Source: 39-52-133 sp041488395 (GTDB taxonomy: Bacteria > Pseudomonadota > Gammaproteobacteria > Burkholderiales > Gallionellaceae). From it: a stretch of 25,253 nucleotides of DNA. The translations under genes were made by a program, and so were the position numbers. The DNA lies in assembly GCA_041488395.1 (NCBI GenBank), contig JBGPPE010000026.1:1-25253 (forward strand), read 5' to 3'. The notes beneath the pieces are model-generated. The model ran no database searches and had not been told where the DNA came from. It saw only the letters and a list, made by a program, of their open reading frames with translations. Below are positions 7,234 through 15,155 of this stretch, piece after piece (the first letter of the stretch is position 1; each line of letters begins with the position of its first letter).

Positions 7234-9612
7234 TTACTTGCCCTGCTCCACCAGATACAGCCAGGTTTCCACCACCGTATCCGGCGTCAGCGATACCGCT
7301 TCAATCTTTTGCTCGACCAGCCACTGCGCCAGATCGGGATGGTCGGATGGCCCCTGGCCGCAGATGCCCACGTATTTTCCCGCCTTGCGGCAGGCCTGTA
7401 TCGCCATGCTGAGCAGCGCTTTTACCGCCGGGTTACGCTCATCGAAACCTTCCGCAACCAGCCCGGAATCACGGTCTATGCCCAGCGTCAGCTGGGTCAG
7501 GTCATTCGAACCGATGGAGAAGCCATCGAAATACTCAAGGAACTGTTCGGCCAGCAGCGCGTTGGAAGGTATCTCGCACATCATGATGATGCGCAGCCCG
7601 TTAACGCCGCGTTTCAGGCCATTTTTTTCCAGCTCGGCAATCACCCCCAGTGCTTCCTGCAGCGTGCGCACGAAGGGGATCATCACCTCCACGTTGGTCA
7701 AACCCATCTCTTCGCGCACACGGCGCATGGCGCGGCATTCCAGGGCAAAGCATTCGCGGAAACTCTCGGATGCGTAACGCGAAGCGCCGCGGAAACCGAT
7801 CATCGGGTTTTCTTCCACCGGCTCATATTCCTTGCCGCCGATCAGGCTGGAATATTCGTTCGACTTGAAATCGGAAAAACGCACGATCACCGGCTTGGGG
7901 AAGAAGGCCGCGGCCAGAGTGGCCACGCCTTCGGTCAGCTTGTCGACATAAAAATCCACCGGCGTGGCATAGCCCGCCGATTTGGCCTCGACCTGCGCCT
8001 TCAACTCGGCCGGCATATTGGGGTAGGCCATCGCCGCTTTGGGGTGCACCCCTATCATGCGCGCAATGACAAATTCCAGACGTGCCAGCCCCACCCCGTA
8101 GTTCGGCAAACGGCTGAACTGGAAAGCCAGCTCCGGGTTGGCCACGTTCATGCAGATCTTGATCGGCGGCGTCGGCAGCTTGTCCATGCTGACATCGAGC
8201 ACCTCAAAATCGAGCATGCCCTGATACACCTTGCCCTCGTCACCGTCCGAACAGGATACGGTCACCTCGGCAGCATCCTGCAGCGCCTCGGTGGCGTTAC
8301 CACAGCCCACCACAGCCGGGATACCCAGTTCGCGCGCAATGATTGCGGCATGGCAGGTGCGTCCGCCGCGATTGGTGACAATCGCGGAAGCCAGCTTCAT
8401 CACCGGCTCCCAATCCGGGTCGGTCATGTCGGTGACCAGCACATCGCCGGCCCGCACCTTGGCCATCTCGCGCGCGTCCTTCACCAGGCACACGCGGCCT
8501 TTGCCGATGCGCTGGCCGATGGCGCGCCCGCTCACCAGCACCTTGCCCTGCTGCTTCATGCGATAACGCTTGAGCGCATCCACCCCGCGCGACTGCACTG
8601 TTTCCGGGCGGGCCTGCAGGATGTAAAGCTTGCCGTCAGCGCCATCCTTGCCCCACTCGATATCCATCGGACGACCATAGTGTTTCTCGATGATCAGCGC
8701 ATAGCGCGCCAGCTCTTCCACCTCCACATCGTTCAGCGAAAAGCGGCGTCGCTCAATCTCCGGCACTTCCATGATGCGCACCGAACGGCCCGCTGCACGC
8801 TCCTCGGTGAAGATCATTTTGTTGGCTTTGCTGCCGAGGTTACGGCGGATTACCGCACGCTTGCCCGCCTGCAGCGCGGGTTTGTACACATAGAATTCAT
8901 CGGGGTTAACCGCCCCCTGCACCACCATTTCCCCCAGGCCATAGGCGGCGGTAATCAGCACCACCTGATCAAATCCGGATTCGGTATCCAGCGTAAACAG
9001 CACGCCGCTGGCGCCGATATCGCTGCGTACCATGCGCTGCACGCCGGCAGACAAGGCCACATCGTGGTGGGCGAAACCCTGATGCACGCGATAGGAAATG
9101 GCACGGTCATTGTAAAGAGAGGCGAAAACTTCCTTGATGGCGGTGAGCACATTGTCCACACCGTGAATATTGAGGAAGGTTTCCTGCTGGCCGGCAAACG
9201 AAGCATCCGGCAAATCCTCGGCGGTGGCAGAAGAGCGCACGGCCAGCGAAATATCGTTACCGACTTCCTCGATCATACGTTCATAGGCTTCACGAACTTC
9301 GCTCTCCAGGCGCGGCTGCAACGCCGTGCGCATGATCCACTGGCGGATCTGCTTGCCTGCCTGCGCCAATGCCGTCACATCTTCCGTATCCAGCGTATCC
9401 AGCAGGGTCTGAATGCGTTGGTCCAGCCCACCCTGAGCCAGGAAATCACGATAAGCCGCAGCAGTCGTGGCAAAACCGCCGGGAACACGCACGCCAAGAT
9501 GGCCGAGCTGGCTGATCATTTCACCGAGCGAAGCATTCTTGCCGCCTACGCTGGCAACATCTTTCATCCGCAAATTCTCAAACCAGGCTATGTATTGCTG
9601 CTGTTCCATCAT
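7234..9612 (-). CDS. ppsA: Phosphoenolpyruvate synthase
   Basis: This 792-residue protein is essentially the length of E. coli PpsA. It converts pyruvate plus ATP to PEP, AMP and phosphate, the entry step of gluconeogenesis from C3 compounds. The N-terminal ATP-grasp domain shows VGGKNASLGEM (22-32) and LAVRSSATAEDLPDASFAG (123-141). The swivelling phosphohistidine domain has GGRTCHAAIIARELG with His421. The C-terminal PEP/pyruvate TIM barrel has FKSNEYSSLIGG, GFRGASRY, IGSNDLTQLTLG and the catalytic cysteine in GICGQGPSDHPD (C751). All key residues are present. Two ATGs (9612, 9609) lie behind a GGAG, and either could be used. The usual neighbouring regulator gene ppsR (DUF299 kinase/phosphorylase) is not adjacent here. 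Confidence 0.98.
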   Translation of the reverse strand: MMEQQQYIAWFENLRMKDVASVGGKNASLGEMISQLGHLGVRVPGGFATTAAAYRDFLAQGGLDQRIQTLLDTLDTEDVTALAQAGKQIRQWIMRTALQPRLESEVREAYERMIEEVGNDISLAVRSSATAEDLPDASFAGQQETFLNIHGVDNVLTAIKEVFASLYNDRAISYRVHQGFAHHDVALSAGVQRMVRSDIGASGVLFTLDTESGFDQVVLITAAYGLGEMVVQGAVNPDEFYVYKPALQAGKRAVIRRNLGSKANKMIFTEERAAGRSVRIMEVPEIERRRFSLNDVEVEELARYALIIEKHYGRPMDIEWGKDGADGKLYILQARPETVQSRGVDALKRYRMKQQGKVLVSGRAIGQRIGKGRVCLVKDAREMAKVRAGDVLVTDMTDPDWEPVMKLASAIVTNRGGRTCHAAIIARELGIPAVVGCGNATEALQDAAEVTVSCSDGDEGKVYQGMLDFEVLDVSMDKLPTPPIKICMNVANPELAFQFSRLPNYGVGLARLEFVIARMIGVHPKAAMAYPNMPAELKAQVEAKSAGYATPVDFYVDKLTEGVATLAAAFFPKPVIVRFSDFKSNEYSSLIGGKEYEPVEENPMIGFRGASRYASESFRECFALECRAMRRVREEMGLTNVEVMIPFVRTLQEALGVIAELEKNGLKRGVNGLRIIMMCEIPSNALLAEQFLEYFDGFSIGSNDLTQLTLGIDRDSGLVAEGFDERNPAVKALLSMAIQACRKAGKYVGICGQGPSDHPDLAQWLVEQKIEAVSLTPDTVVETWLYLVEQGK

Positions 9613-9797
9613 AAATCTCCGCTAAGCGCACTATGCATATGCCAGTGGCGCACTGTTTACATGATAGGACAATTACCCATGCACTCGCTACCTTCCGGGG
9701 AAAAATTTTCACACTGTCGCGCATAAAAAATTTTTGAGTTCCAGAAACGCTCGCGCACAGCTGCAGGGAGGTATTTCCAAAACCCACAATAAATCAC

Positions 9798-9814
9798 AAT
9801 ACAATGATTGTATT
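9798..9814. promoter_or_regulatory. 17-bp palindrome AATACAATGATTGTATT
   Basis: Perfect 7-bp arms AATACAA and TTGTATT surround a TGA centre. The right arm overlaps an AT-rich TATTATAAAT stretch that could be a -10 element, so a repressor bound here could block a promoter. It does not fit the FNR consensus (TTGAT-N4-ATCAA). The binding protein is unknown; an ArsR/GntR-like regulator would suit the geometry. Confidence 0.45.
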
Positions 9815-9848
9815 ATAAATAAATGCATTCACAGAGCCAGCTCAGCTT

Positions 9849-9864
9849 TGTGACTATTCTCACA
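9849..9864. promoter_or_regulatory. CRP-like binding site TGTGA-N6-TCACA
   Basis: TGTGACTATTCTCACA matches both half-sites of the enterobacterial CRP consensus exactly with the correct 6-bp spacer. It lies 61 bp upstream of the DUF2892 ATG and about 240 bp upstream of ppsA. A CRP/Vfr-type regulator is plausible for a gluconeogenic gene region, but whether this host has one with this specificity is not visible here. Confidence 0.45.
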
Positions 9865-9925
9865 GACAGCCAGCCATGGAATCGCTATGATGCAACCTCC
9901 ATCAACCACTCAGCTGGAGTACACC

Positions 9926-10117
9926 ATGAAATTGAACGTAGGCACCATCGACAGAATCTTGCGCATCGTAGCCGGTCTCGCTTTGATCGCACTGGCAGCA
10001 ACCAACACTGTAGGCGTGTGGGGTTATATCGGCATCGTTCCCCTGCTGACTGGCATCTTCAAATTCTGCCCGGCCTATACCCTGCTGGGAGTCAACACCT
10101 GCCCGATGAACAAGTAA
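9926..10117 (+). CDS. DUF2892 (YgaP-like) small inner-membrane protein
   Basis: This 63-residue protein starts MKLNVGTIDRILRIVAGL, a hallmark of DUF2892, with two membrane helices and a conserved C-terminal FCPAYTLLGVNTCP containing two Cys-Pro pairs. The same domain forms the membrane part of the rhodanese YgaP in E. coli; here it is free-standing with no rhodanese domain. The role is unknown, and links to sulfur or thiol handling come only from the family. I chose the ATG at 9926, which has GGAG 7 nt upstream, over an in-frame ATG at 9887. It is a single-gene unit with a CRP-like site before it and a strong terminator after it. Confidence 0.85.
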   Translation: MKLNVGTIDRILRIVAGLALIALAATNTVGVWGYIGIVPLLTGIFKFCPAYTLLGVNTCPMNK

Positions 10118-10143
10118 GAAATCCTTCTCGCAACAAAGTTGCA

Positions 10144-10176
10144 ACGCCCGCTAGCTATCTAGTCGGGCGTTTTTTT
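10144..10176 (+). terminator. Intrinsic terminator after the DUF2892 gene
   Basis: ACGCCCG (10144-10150) pairs with CGGGCGT (10164-10170). The stem continues inward through TAG/CTA, and it is followed directly by a run of seven T (10170-10176). It lies 27 nt after the DUF2892 stop and immediately before the convergent end of the CDF gene. The T-run is only on the + strand. Confidence 0.9.
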
Positions 10177-10178
10177 AT

Positions 10179-11096
10179 CTAGACCACATCGCTTGGTGCC
10201 AGCCGGCACGCAATCCCTTCATCGCCCAGCTCAACCTGAAAAGTCGCATGCGGAATATGGAAGTGCTGATGCAGCTCTTCGGAAAGATGAGCCAGAAACG
10301 CATCCCCCGGATGGCCTTGCGGCATCACCAGATGCGCGGTCAACGCCACCTCGGTAGTGCTCATGCCCCAGATATGCAGATCGTGCACCTCCTGCACCTG
10401 CGCAAAGCCCTGCAGGAAATCCGTCACCTCGCTGGTTTCTATGCCATCCGGCACCGCATGCAGTGACAGGCGCAAAGAGGCTTTCAGCAAACCCCAGGTG
10501 CCGGCAAAGATCACCACGGCGATCAGCAGGCTGATGGCCGGATCCAGCCATAGCCAGCCGGTCCACATCATCCCGAGGCCGCCCAGCACCACGCCAACCG
10601 ACACCAGCGCATCCCCCAGCATGTGCAGGAAAGCGCCGCGCAGGTTGATGTCATGTTTGCGTCCGCGCATGAACATCAGCGCAGTCGACAGGTTGATCAC
10701 CACACCCGCGGCCGCCACCCAGATCATGGTCATTTCGCTCACCGCGGCCGGCTCGCTAATGCGGTGCACGGCCTCCCACGCAATCCCGCTCACCGCAATC
10801 AGCAACAGCATGGCGTTGGCCAGCGCGGCCAGTATGGTCGAGCTGCGCAAGCCATAGGTAAAACGCTCGGAAGGCGCACGCTGCGCCAGCATCATCGCTC
10901 CCCAGGCTGCCAGCAAACCGATCACATCGCCGAAGTTGTGCCCCGCATCGGCCAGCAGCGACAGCGAGTTGGCACGCAAGCCAAACACCACCTCGATTGT
11001 CACAAAGGCAAGATTAAGCCCGACGCCAACGGCAAAGGCCCTGCTGGCGGGATTAATTGCTTCGTGATGATGGTGATCGTGGTGATGTGCGCCCAT
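10179..11096 (-). CDS. Cation diffusion facilitator (CzcD/ZitB-type metal exporter)
   Basis: This 305-residue protein starts with a His-rich MGAHHHDHHHHE tail and then has six membrane helices. The transport site is visible as LADAGHNFGD (D50, D57) in helix 2 and HMLGD (H158, D162) in helix 5, the HxxxD arrangement of Zn2+/Co2+/Cd2+ exporters of the ZnT/CzcD group. A cytoplasmic C-terminal domain follows (VQEVHDLHIWGMST; TAHLVMP), which dimerises and binds regulatory metal. It exports cytosolic zinc-like divalent metals against protons. The exact metal is inferred from the HxxxD site. It is divergent from copA across about 170 bp, suggesting a shared metal-efflux locus. A GGAG lies 9 nt before the ATG. 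Confidence 0.95.
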   Translation of the reverse strand: MGAHHHDHHHHEAINPASRAFAVGVGLNLAFVTIEVVFGLRANSLSLLADAGHNFGDVIGLLAAWGAMMLAQRAPSERFTYGLRSSTILAALANAMLLLIAVSGIAWEAVHRISEPAAVSEMTMIWVAAAGVVINLSTALMFMRGRKHDINLRGAFLHMLGDALVSVGVVLGGLGMMWTGWLWLDPAISLLIAVVIFAGTWGLLKASLRLSLHAVPDGIETSEVTDFLQGFAQVQEVHDLHIWGMSTTEVALTAHLVMPQGHPGDAFLAHLSEELHQHFHIPHATFQVELGDEGIACRLAPSDVV

Positions 11097-11120
11097 GCCT
11101 TGCTGCTCCGTAAAATAGTG

Positions 11121-11137
11121 AGGCCCACAAAGGGCCT
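11121..11137. repeat. Short hairpin in the CDF/copA intergenic region
   Basis: AGGCCC (11121-11126) and GGGCCT (11132-11137) form a perfect 6-bp inverted repeat with a 5-nt loop. It lies about 25 bp before the CDF start, inside its leader. It has no T-run, and its role is unknown. Confidence 0.3.
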
Positions 11138-11203
11138 GGTCAGCTGAATTGTGCCTGTACTCTCACCACTGTGGCAACAAGGGCATGTGCTTATTGCGGG
11201 CGA

Positions 11204-11232
11204 TGGACACTGGCATGCAGCTGGCGTATTCT
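11204..11232 (+). promoter_or_regulatory. Candidate sigma70 promoter of copA
   Basis: TGGACA (11204-11209, 5 of 6 matches to the -35 consensus) and TATTCT (11227-11232, 4 of 6) are separated by 17 bp. They would give a leader of about 30 nt before the ATG at 11270. The spacer has no obvious CueR-type dyad, and it is not the long 19-bp spacer that MerR-family activators prefer. Confidence 0.35.
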
Positions 11233-11269
11233 TTGCGTTGACTTACCCATCCTGAAGCCACCATCCATC

Positions 11270-13435
11270 ATGAGCACAAATCAACACGCCGAACTGCAGA
11301 TTACCGGCATGCACTGCGCATCCTGTTCCGCACGCCTGGAAAAAGCCCTTAACCTGCTGCCCGACGTCACTGCGGTGGTCAACATCGCCACGGAAAAAGC
11401 CAGCATCACCTTTAACCCGGCGCGCATCGACCTTCCCGCGCTGATAGCCGCCGTGCAGAAAACCGGTTTCGACGGCCATCCCATGCGCGACTTTGCCGTG
11501 GAAAAGGAAGCGCGCGCCAAACTCTACCGCCACGAACTCACGCAGTTCCTGCTTGCCGTGGTGCTGACTGCCCCGCTGCTAATCGAAATGGTGCTGATGA
11601 TGCTGGGCGTGCACCTCATGATGCCGCTGTGGCTGCAATGGCTGCTCGCCACCCCGGTGCAGTTCTGGGCCGGCAGCCGCTTCTATCACGGCGCCTGGAG
11701 CGCACTGAAGAGCGGGGGCAGCAACATGGACGTGCTGGTGGCACTGGGCACCAGTGCGGCCTATTTCATGAGCTGTGCCGTGGTGCTGCTCAATCTGGAG
11801 CAGCCAGTTTATTTCGAAGCCAGCGCCACCCTGATTACCCTGGTGCTGATGGGCAAGCTGCTGGAAGCGCGCGCCAAGGGCAAGGCCTCGGCCGCGCTGG
11901 AAGCCCTGATCAACCTGCAACCCAAAATCGCCCATGTCGAGCGTAACGGCGCCGTGATCGATGTTTCCGTCAACCAGCTGCGCCCGGAAGAGGTGTTTAT
12001 CGTGCGCCCCGGCGAAAGCATCCCGGTCGATGGCAAGGTGCTGGAGGGCGCCTCCAGCGTGGATGAAGCCATGCTCACCGGCGAAAGCCTGCCGCAGGCC
12101 AAGCAGGCCGGCGCCACGATCTATGCCGCCACCGTCAACCAGAGCGGCGTGCTGCGCTGCAGCGCCGTCGCCGTGGGCTCGCGCACGCAGCTAGCCGCCA
12201 TCATCCGCCTGGTGGAACAGGCACAGGGCTCGAAAGCGCCGATCCAGAAACTGGCCGACCAGATCTCCGCCATCTTTGTGCCGGCCGTGCTGGTGCTGGC
12301 AGCCCTCACCTTCAGCGCCTGGTGGCTGCTGGGCGCAGGCTTTGCCACCGCGCTAATCAATGCCGTGTCCGTGCTGGTCATCGCCTGCCCCTGCGCGCTC
12401 GGCCTGGCCACGCCCACTGCCGTGGTGGTGGCCACCGGCCGCGCCGCCCATGCCGGCATCCTGGTAAAAGATGCCGCCGCACTGGAACAGGCGCACAAAC
12501 TGGGCATCCTGATCGTGGACAAGACCGGCACACTCACCGAAGGAAAACCGGCCCTCACCGATCTGCTGCCCAGCGCAAACAGCAATGCCGACGAGCTGCT
12601 GCACATGGCCGCCAGCCTGGCACAGCACTCCACCCACCCGCTGTCGCGCGCCCTGCTGGAGCATGCACAAGGCAAACAATTGGCGCTATCGCCCACCGAT
12701 AGCTACCACGAATTTTCCGGCAGCGGCCTGCGTGCCGAAATCAAGGGTGCCACCTATCTGCTCGGCTCGCCCGCCTTCATCGCGCAATCCGGCATTGCGC
12801 TGGACGATGCACAAATCAGCGCCCTGCAGCAGCAAGGCAAGAGCATCATTGCCGTGGCACGCAGCAACACCCTGCTCGGCAGCATCGCCTTTGCCGACAT
12901 CCTGCGCGACAGCAGCCGCGCCGCGGTCGAGCGCCTGCACCAGATGGGCATCCGCGTGGTGATGCTGAGCGGCGACAACGCCGCCACCGCTCAGGCCATT
13001 GCCAGCAACGCAGGTATCCGCGAATTCCGCGCCGAGGTATTGCCGCAGGATAAGGCAGAGCAGGTGCAGAAACTGAAAATGGAAGGCCTGCTGGTGGGCA
13101 TGGTGGGCGACGGCATCAACGACGCCCCCGCACTGGCCGCGGCTGATGTGAGCTTTGCCATGAAGAGCGGCAGCGACATCGCCATCGAAGCCGCCGATAT
13201 CACCCTGATGCGCAACGACCTGATCAGCGTGGTGGATGCCATCGACCTGTCACGCACCGCCTTGCGCAAGATACGCCAGAACCTGTTCTTTGCTTTTGGC
13301 TACAACGTGCTGGGCATCCCGCTGGCGGCACTGGGCATGCTCAACCCGGTGATTGCCGGTGCGGCGATGGCGATGAGCTCAGTCTCGGTGGTGAGCAATG
13401 CGTTGCTGCTGAAACGCTGGCGGCCAAGCCGTTAA
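11270..13435 (+). CDS. copA: Copper-exporting P1B-type ATPase
   Basis: This 721-residue protein has one N-terminal heavy-metal-associated domain with GMHCASC (C16, C19), shorter than CopA proteins with two such domains. It has eight expected membrane helices and the transport motif CPCALGLATP (C373, C375). The P-domain carries DKTGTLTEG (phosphorylated D417), followed by the N-domain HP motif STHPLSRA, and GDGINDAPALAAADVSFAM. The last helices show YNVLGIPLAALGML and MAMSSVSVVSNAL, the copper(I)-specific P1B-1 signature. It pumps Cu(I) from cytosol to periplasm. An in-frame extension to 11171 exists, but the ATG at 11270 gives the normal family N-terminus. It is divergent from the CDF exporter. 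No copZ chaperone or cueR gene is adjacent. Confidence 0.96.
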   Translation: MSTNQHAELQITGMHCASCSARLEKALNLLPDVTAVVNIATEKASITFNPARIDLPALIAAVQKTGFDGHPMRDFAVEKEARAKLYRHELTQFLLAVVLTAPLLIEMVLMMLGVHLMMPLWLQWLLATPVQFWAGSRFYHGAWSALKSGGSNMDVLVALGTSAAYFMSCAVVLLNLEQPVYFEASATLITLVLMGKLLEARAKGKASAALEALINLQPKIAHVERNGAVIDVSVNQLRPEEVFIVRPGESIPVDGKVLEGASSVDEAMLTGESLPQAKQAGATIYAATVNQSGVLRCSAVAVGSRTQLAAIIRLVEQAQGSKAPIQKLADQISAIFVPAVLVLAALTFSAWWLLGAGFATALINAVSVLVIACPCALGLATPTAVVVATGRAAHAGILVKDAAALEQAHKLGILIVDKTGTLTEGKPALTDLLPSANSNADELLHMAASLAQHSTHPLSRALLEHAQGKQLALSPTDSYHEFSGSGLRAEIKGATYLLGSPAFIAQSGIALDDAQISALQQQGKSIIAVARSNTLLGSIAFADILRDSSRAAVERLHQMGIRVVMLSGDNAATAQAIASNAGIREFRAEVLPQDKAEQVQKLKMEGLLVGMVGDGINDAPALAAADVSFAMKSGSDIAIEAADITLMRNDLISVVDAIDLSRTALRKIRQNLFFAFGYNVLGIPLAALGMLNPVIAGAAMAMSSVSVVSNALLLKRWRPSR

Positions 13436-13489
13436 TATCTCCCTTCAGCGAGACCGATTCTCGACAGCCAGAGCTACAGAGGAGCGATA

Positions 13490-14179
13490 ATGAGCAAAGC
13501 AAGATTAAATTCTGCAGCACTGCTTTTACATTTATTGGTTCTCATGTATGGCGTTGCATATGCAGCGGAGAGTGCTGGTGCTGTAATCGACAAGACAAGT
13601 CCACCCACCTTTCAGCGGCTATTCAGTGTGCATCTGCAGTTGAAAACAGTGCCACCTGATTATGTAGCAGAAAAACGCCCTCCTGCCTTGTCCAATTCAA
13701 ACGCTGCCATTAAGTTCGCAAAACTTGCCAATGAGACCTGGTTCAATGAAGAAGTGACCTGTGTGCGACAGTCACCGGATGGCCGAATGGTGGCGGTTGG
13801 TGGCTATATACGAAAAACCTCGCTGTTGGGGAAAATGCCAAGAAGGGTGTATGGCTCAAAAATACATTTACTGGATACGGTCGCGCGAAAAGAAGTTATT
13901 ACATTTGAAACAGCACCAGTAGCAGAGAGAACGCGCGAGGAAAAGGGAGGAAGCAAGATTCTCGATAGCATGTTCTTGTCAAATTCGCGTTTTCTTGTAG
14001 CTGTGACCAACAGCAAATTGTTCCTGTGGGACACGCAGCGCGGCGAAGTCCTGAGTGAGTTGCTCTTTGACCGTGCAATAAGTAAAGCGGCGCTTGAGTA
14101 TGGCAAGTCTGCTGGCCAGGACTACCTGGCGGTCATCAGCGAAAAACATAAGTGGGTCTTCCAGATTGTGGGACTTTAG
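13490..14179 (+). CDS. Exported WD40-like beta-propeller fragment protein, unknown function
   Basis: This 229-residue protein has a signal peptide (MSKARLNSAALLLHLLVLMYGVAYA, cleavage probably near AYA-AES) and a GAGGAG-type ribosome binding site. From about residue 85 it shows WD40-style blades: VRQSPDGRMVAVGGY followed by SKIHLLDTVARKEVITFE, then MFLSNSRFLVAVTNSKLFLWDTQRGEVLSEL, and a final partial LAVISEKHKWVFQI. Only about two and a half blades are present, too few for a closed propeller, so it is either a truncated remnant or must assemble with other subunits. Base use is more AT-rich than copA next to it, suggesting separate origin. The family and partner are unknown. It is 54 bp after copA, on the same strand, but with its own ribosome binding site. 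Confidence 0.65.
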   Translation: MSKARLNSAALLLHLLVLMYGVAYAAESAGAVIDKTSPPTFQRLFSVHLQLKTVPPDYVAEKRPPALSNSNAAIKFAKLANETWFNEEVTCVRQSPDGRMVAVGGYIRKTSLLGKMPRRVYGSKIHLLDTVARKEVITFETAPVAERTREEKGGSKILDSMFLSNSRFLVAVTNSKLFLWDTQRGEVLSELLFDRAISKAALEYGKSAGQDYLAVISEKHKWVFQIVGL

Positions 14180-14212
14180 CGCCCAGTCTGCATGCCGGAA
14201 TACACCGAATAA

Positions 14213-15070
14213 TTAATTCAGCTCTTCAACCTTCAGCAACACATTGCGCCGTTCCTGCTTGCTGGACGTAGTATGTGAAGCGATGGTGCTGGTGTTCTCG
14301 TCCCCCTGCTGCAACGTTCCGCCCAGCACTATCCATTCGCCCAGCCGCCCGGACACCGTAGTCATCACCTTTTGCGCGCGCACGGCAGGTGCGCCGCCGT
14401 AGCTGCTGCCTTCCACCGCATCGTTCTGCGTCGATATTTCCAGGGTGACACGGTCGCCGTTGAGGCGCGGGCGCACGTAGAAGCCGCTGTCCACATCGCG
14501 GTACTGCGTGCTTTCGATCACCTGGGTATGCCACGGCGATTGCACGATCTGGCGCTGCGGCACGGCAACAGATTGCCCCACGCTAACCAGGGCCTGGCTG
14601 CCTTCCAGCACCTGGATCTGCAGGGTCTTGTTGTCGCCTGCCAGTTCGCGCGTGCTATTGATGCGTGCGCGCAGCTGGTCACTGCCCTGCCCGGCCGCGA
14701 TGGTGAGCCCTTTGCTGTCAGTTCCACCAGGCACGCTGATGCGGGCATGCCCCGCGCTCACGCTGCCGGAAAGCTCGGTCAGGTGCCTGATCGTTTCGCC
14801 ATCGACGTTTTGCATCACGCTGATGTTGAGGCGGCGCGGCGCCTTGTCGAGGCTGTTCAGCAGGCTCTTGATCTCGGCGAGGTTGCCCGGCGAGGTGCGC
14901 AGGATAAGCTGGCTGCCCATGCCGCTAGCCACGCCGTCGCTGTCCAGCAAGGGGCGGATCAGGGGCAGTATTTCTTCGGTGCTGCGGTAATTCAGCTGGA
15001 TGACTTCCACCGCTGCCAGCGCGGGCAGGCTTGTAAATACAAGTAACAAACTCAGAATAATCGTTCTCAT
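14213..15070 (-). CDS. Secretin-like protein with a NolW-type N-domain, short form
   Basis: This 285-residue protein has a clean signal peptide (MRTIILSLLLVFTSLPALAA, cleaved before VEVIQL). Residues about 20-85 match the secretin short domain found in type II/III secretion and pilus secretins: VIQLNYRSTEEILPLIRPLL followed by LILRTSPGNLAEIKSLLNSLD. The C-terminal part (PRLNGDRVTLEISTQNDAV; TTVSGRLGEWIVLGGTLQQG) resembles the end of the secretin pore domain. At 285 residues it is less than half a normal secretin and probably lacks several N-domains. No type II, III or IV pilus genes are adjacent. It could be a small outer-membrane ring or a periplasmic regulator of a secretin encoded elsewhere. 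GGAG lies 7 nt before the ATG. Confidence 0.75.
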   Translation of the reverse strand: MRTIILSLLLVFTSLPALAAVEVIQLNYRSTEEILPLIRPLLDSDGVASGMGSQLILRTSPGNLAEIKSLLNSLDKAPRRLNISVMQNVDGETIRHLTELSGSVSAGHARISVPGGTDSKGLTIAAGQGSDQLRARINSTRELAGDNKTLQIQVLEGSQALVSVGQSVAVPQRQIVQSPWHTQVIESTQYRDVDSGFYVRPRLNGDRVTLEISTQNDAVEGSSYGGAPAVRAQKVMTTVSGRLGEWIVLGGTLQQGDENTSTIASHTTSSKQERRNVLLKVEELN

Positions 15071-15143
15071 GATGCCACTCCGCTTTATCGTCCTGCTTTA
15101 CAACGAGCCCTACTTTACCTTAAATTTCCTGCGTTATTTAACG

Positions 15144-15149
15144 TAAAAT
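15144..15149 (+). promoter_or_regulatory. Candidate -10 element very close to the NlpC/P60 start
   Basis: TAAAAT ends 6 nt before the ATG at 15156, so a normally spaced transcription start would fall on or next to the A of the ATG. No Shine-Dalgarno is present. This fits a leaderless transcript. The -35 region is weak (TTAAAT with an 18-bp spacer). Confidence 0.3.
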
Positions 15150-15155
15150 CCCGGC

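Larger units (their letters stand above)
9613..9925. promoter_or_regulatory. Divergent promoter region between ppsA and the DUF2892 gene
   Basis: About 310 bases with no convincing gene. It holds two A/T tracts (AAAAATTTT at 9701-9709, AAAAAATTTTT at 9725-9735), a direct repeat GCGCACT at 9626-9632 and 9648-9654 (22 bp apart, close to the ppsA start), the palindrome at 9798-9814, and the CRP-like site at 9849-9864. Both ppsA and the small membrane gene must be transcribed from here. Confidence 0.5.

Noticed and set aside
7192..9726. 844-codon open frame on the + strand opposite ppsA
   Set aside because: It mirrors ppsA almost end to end, is rich in His/Gln/Arg as expected for an antisense frame of a GC-biased gene, has no family motif, and has no ribosome binding site. 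ppsA has every catalytic motif.
11097..11269. CueR/MerR-type operator searched for before copA
   Set aside because: No dyad with the expected 19-bp -35/-10 spacing was found; the best promoter has a 17-bp spacer.
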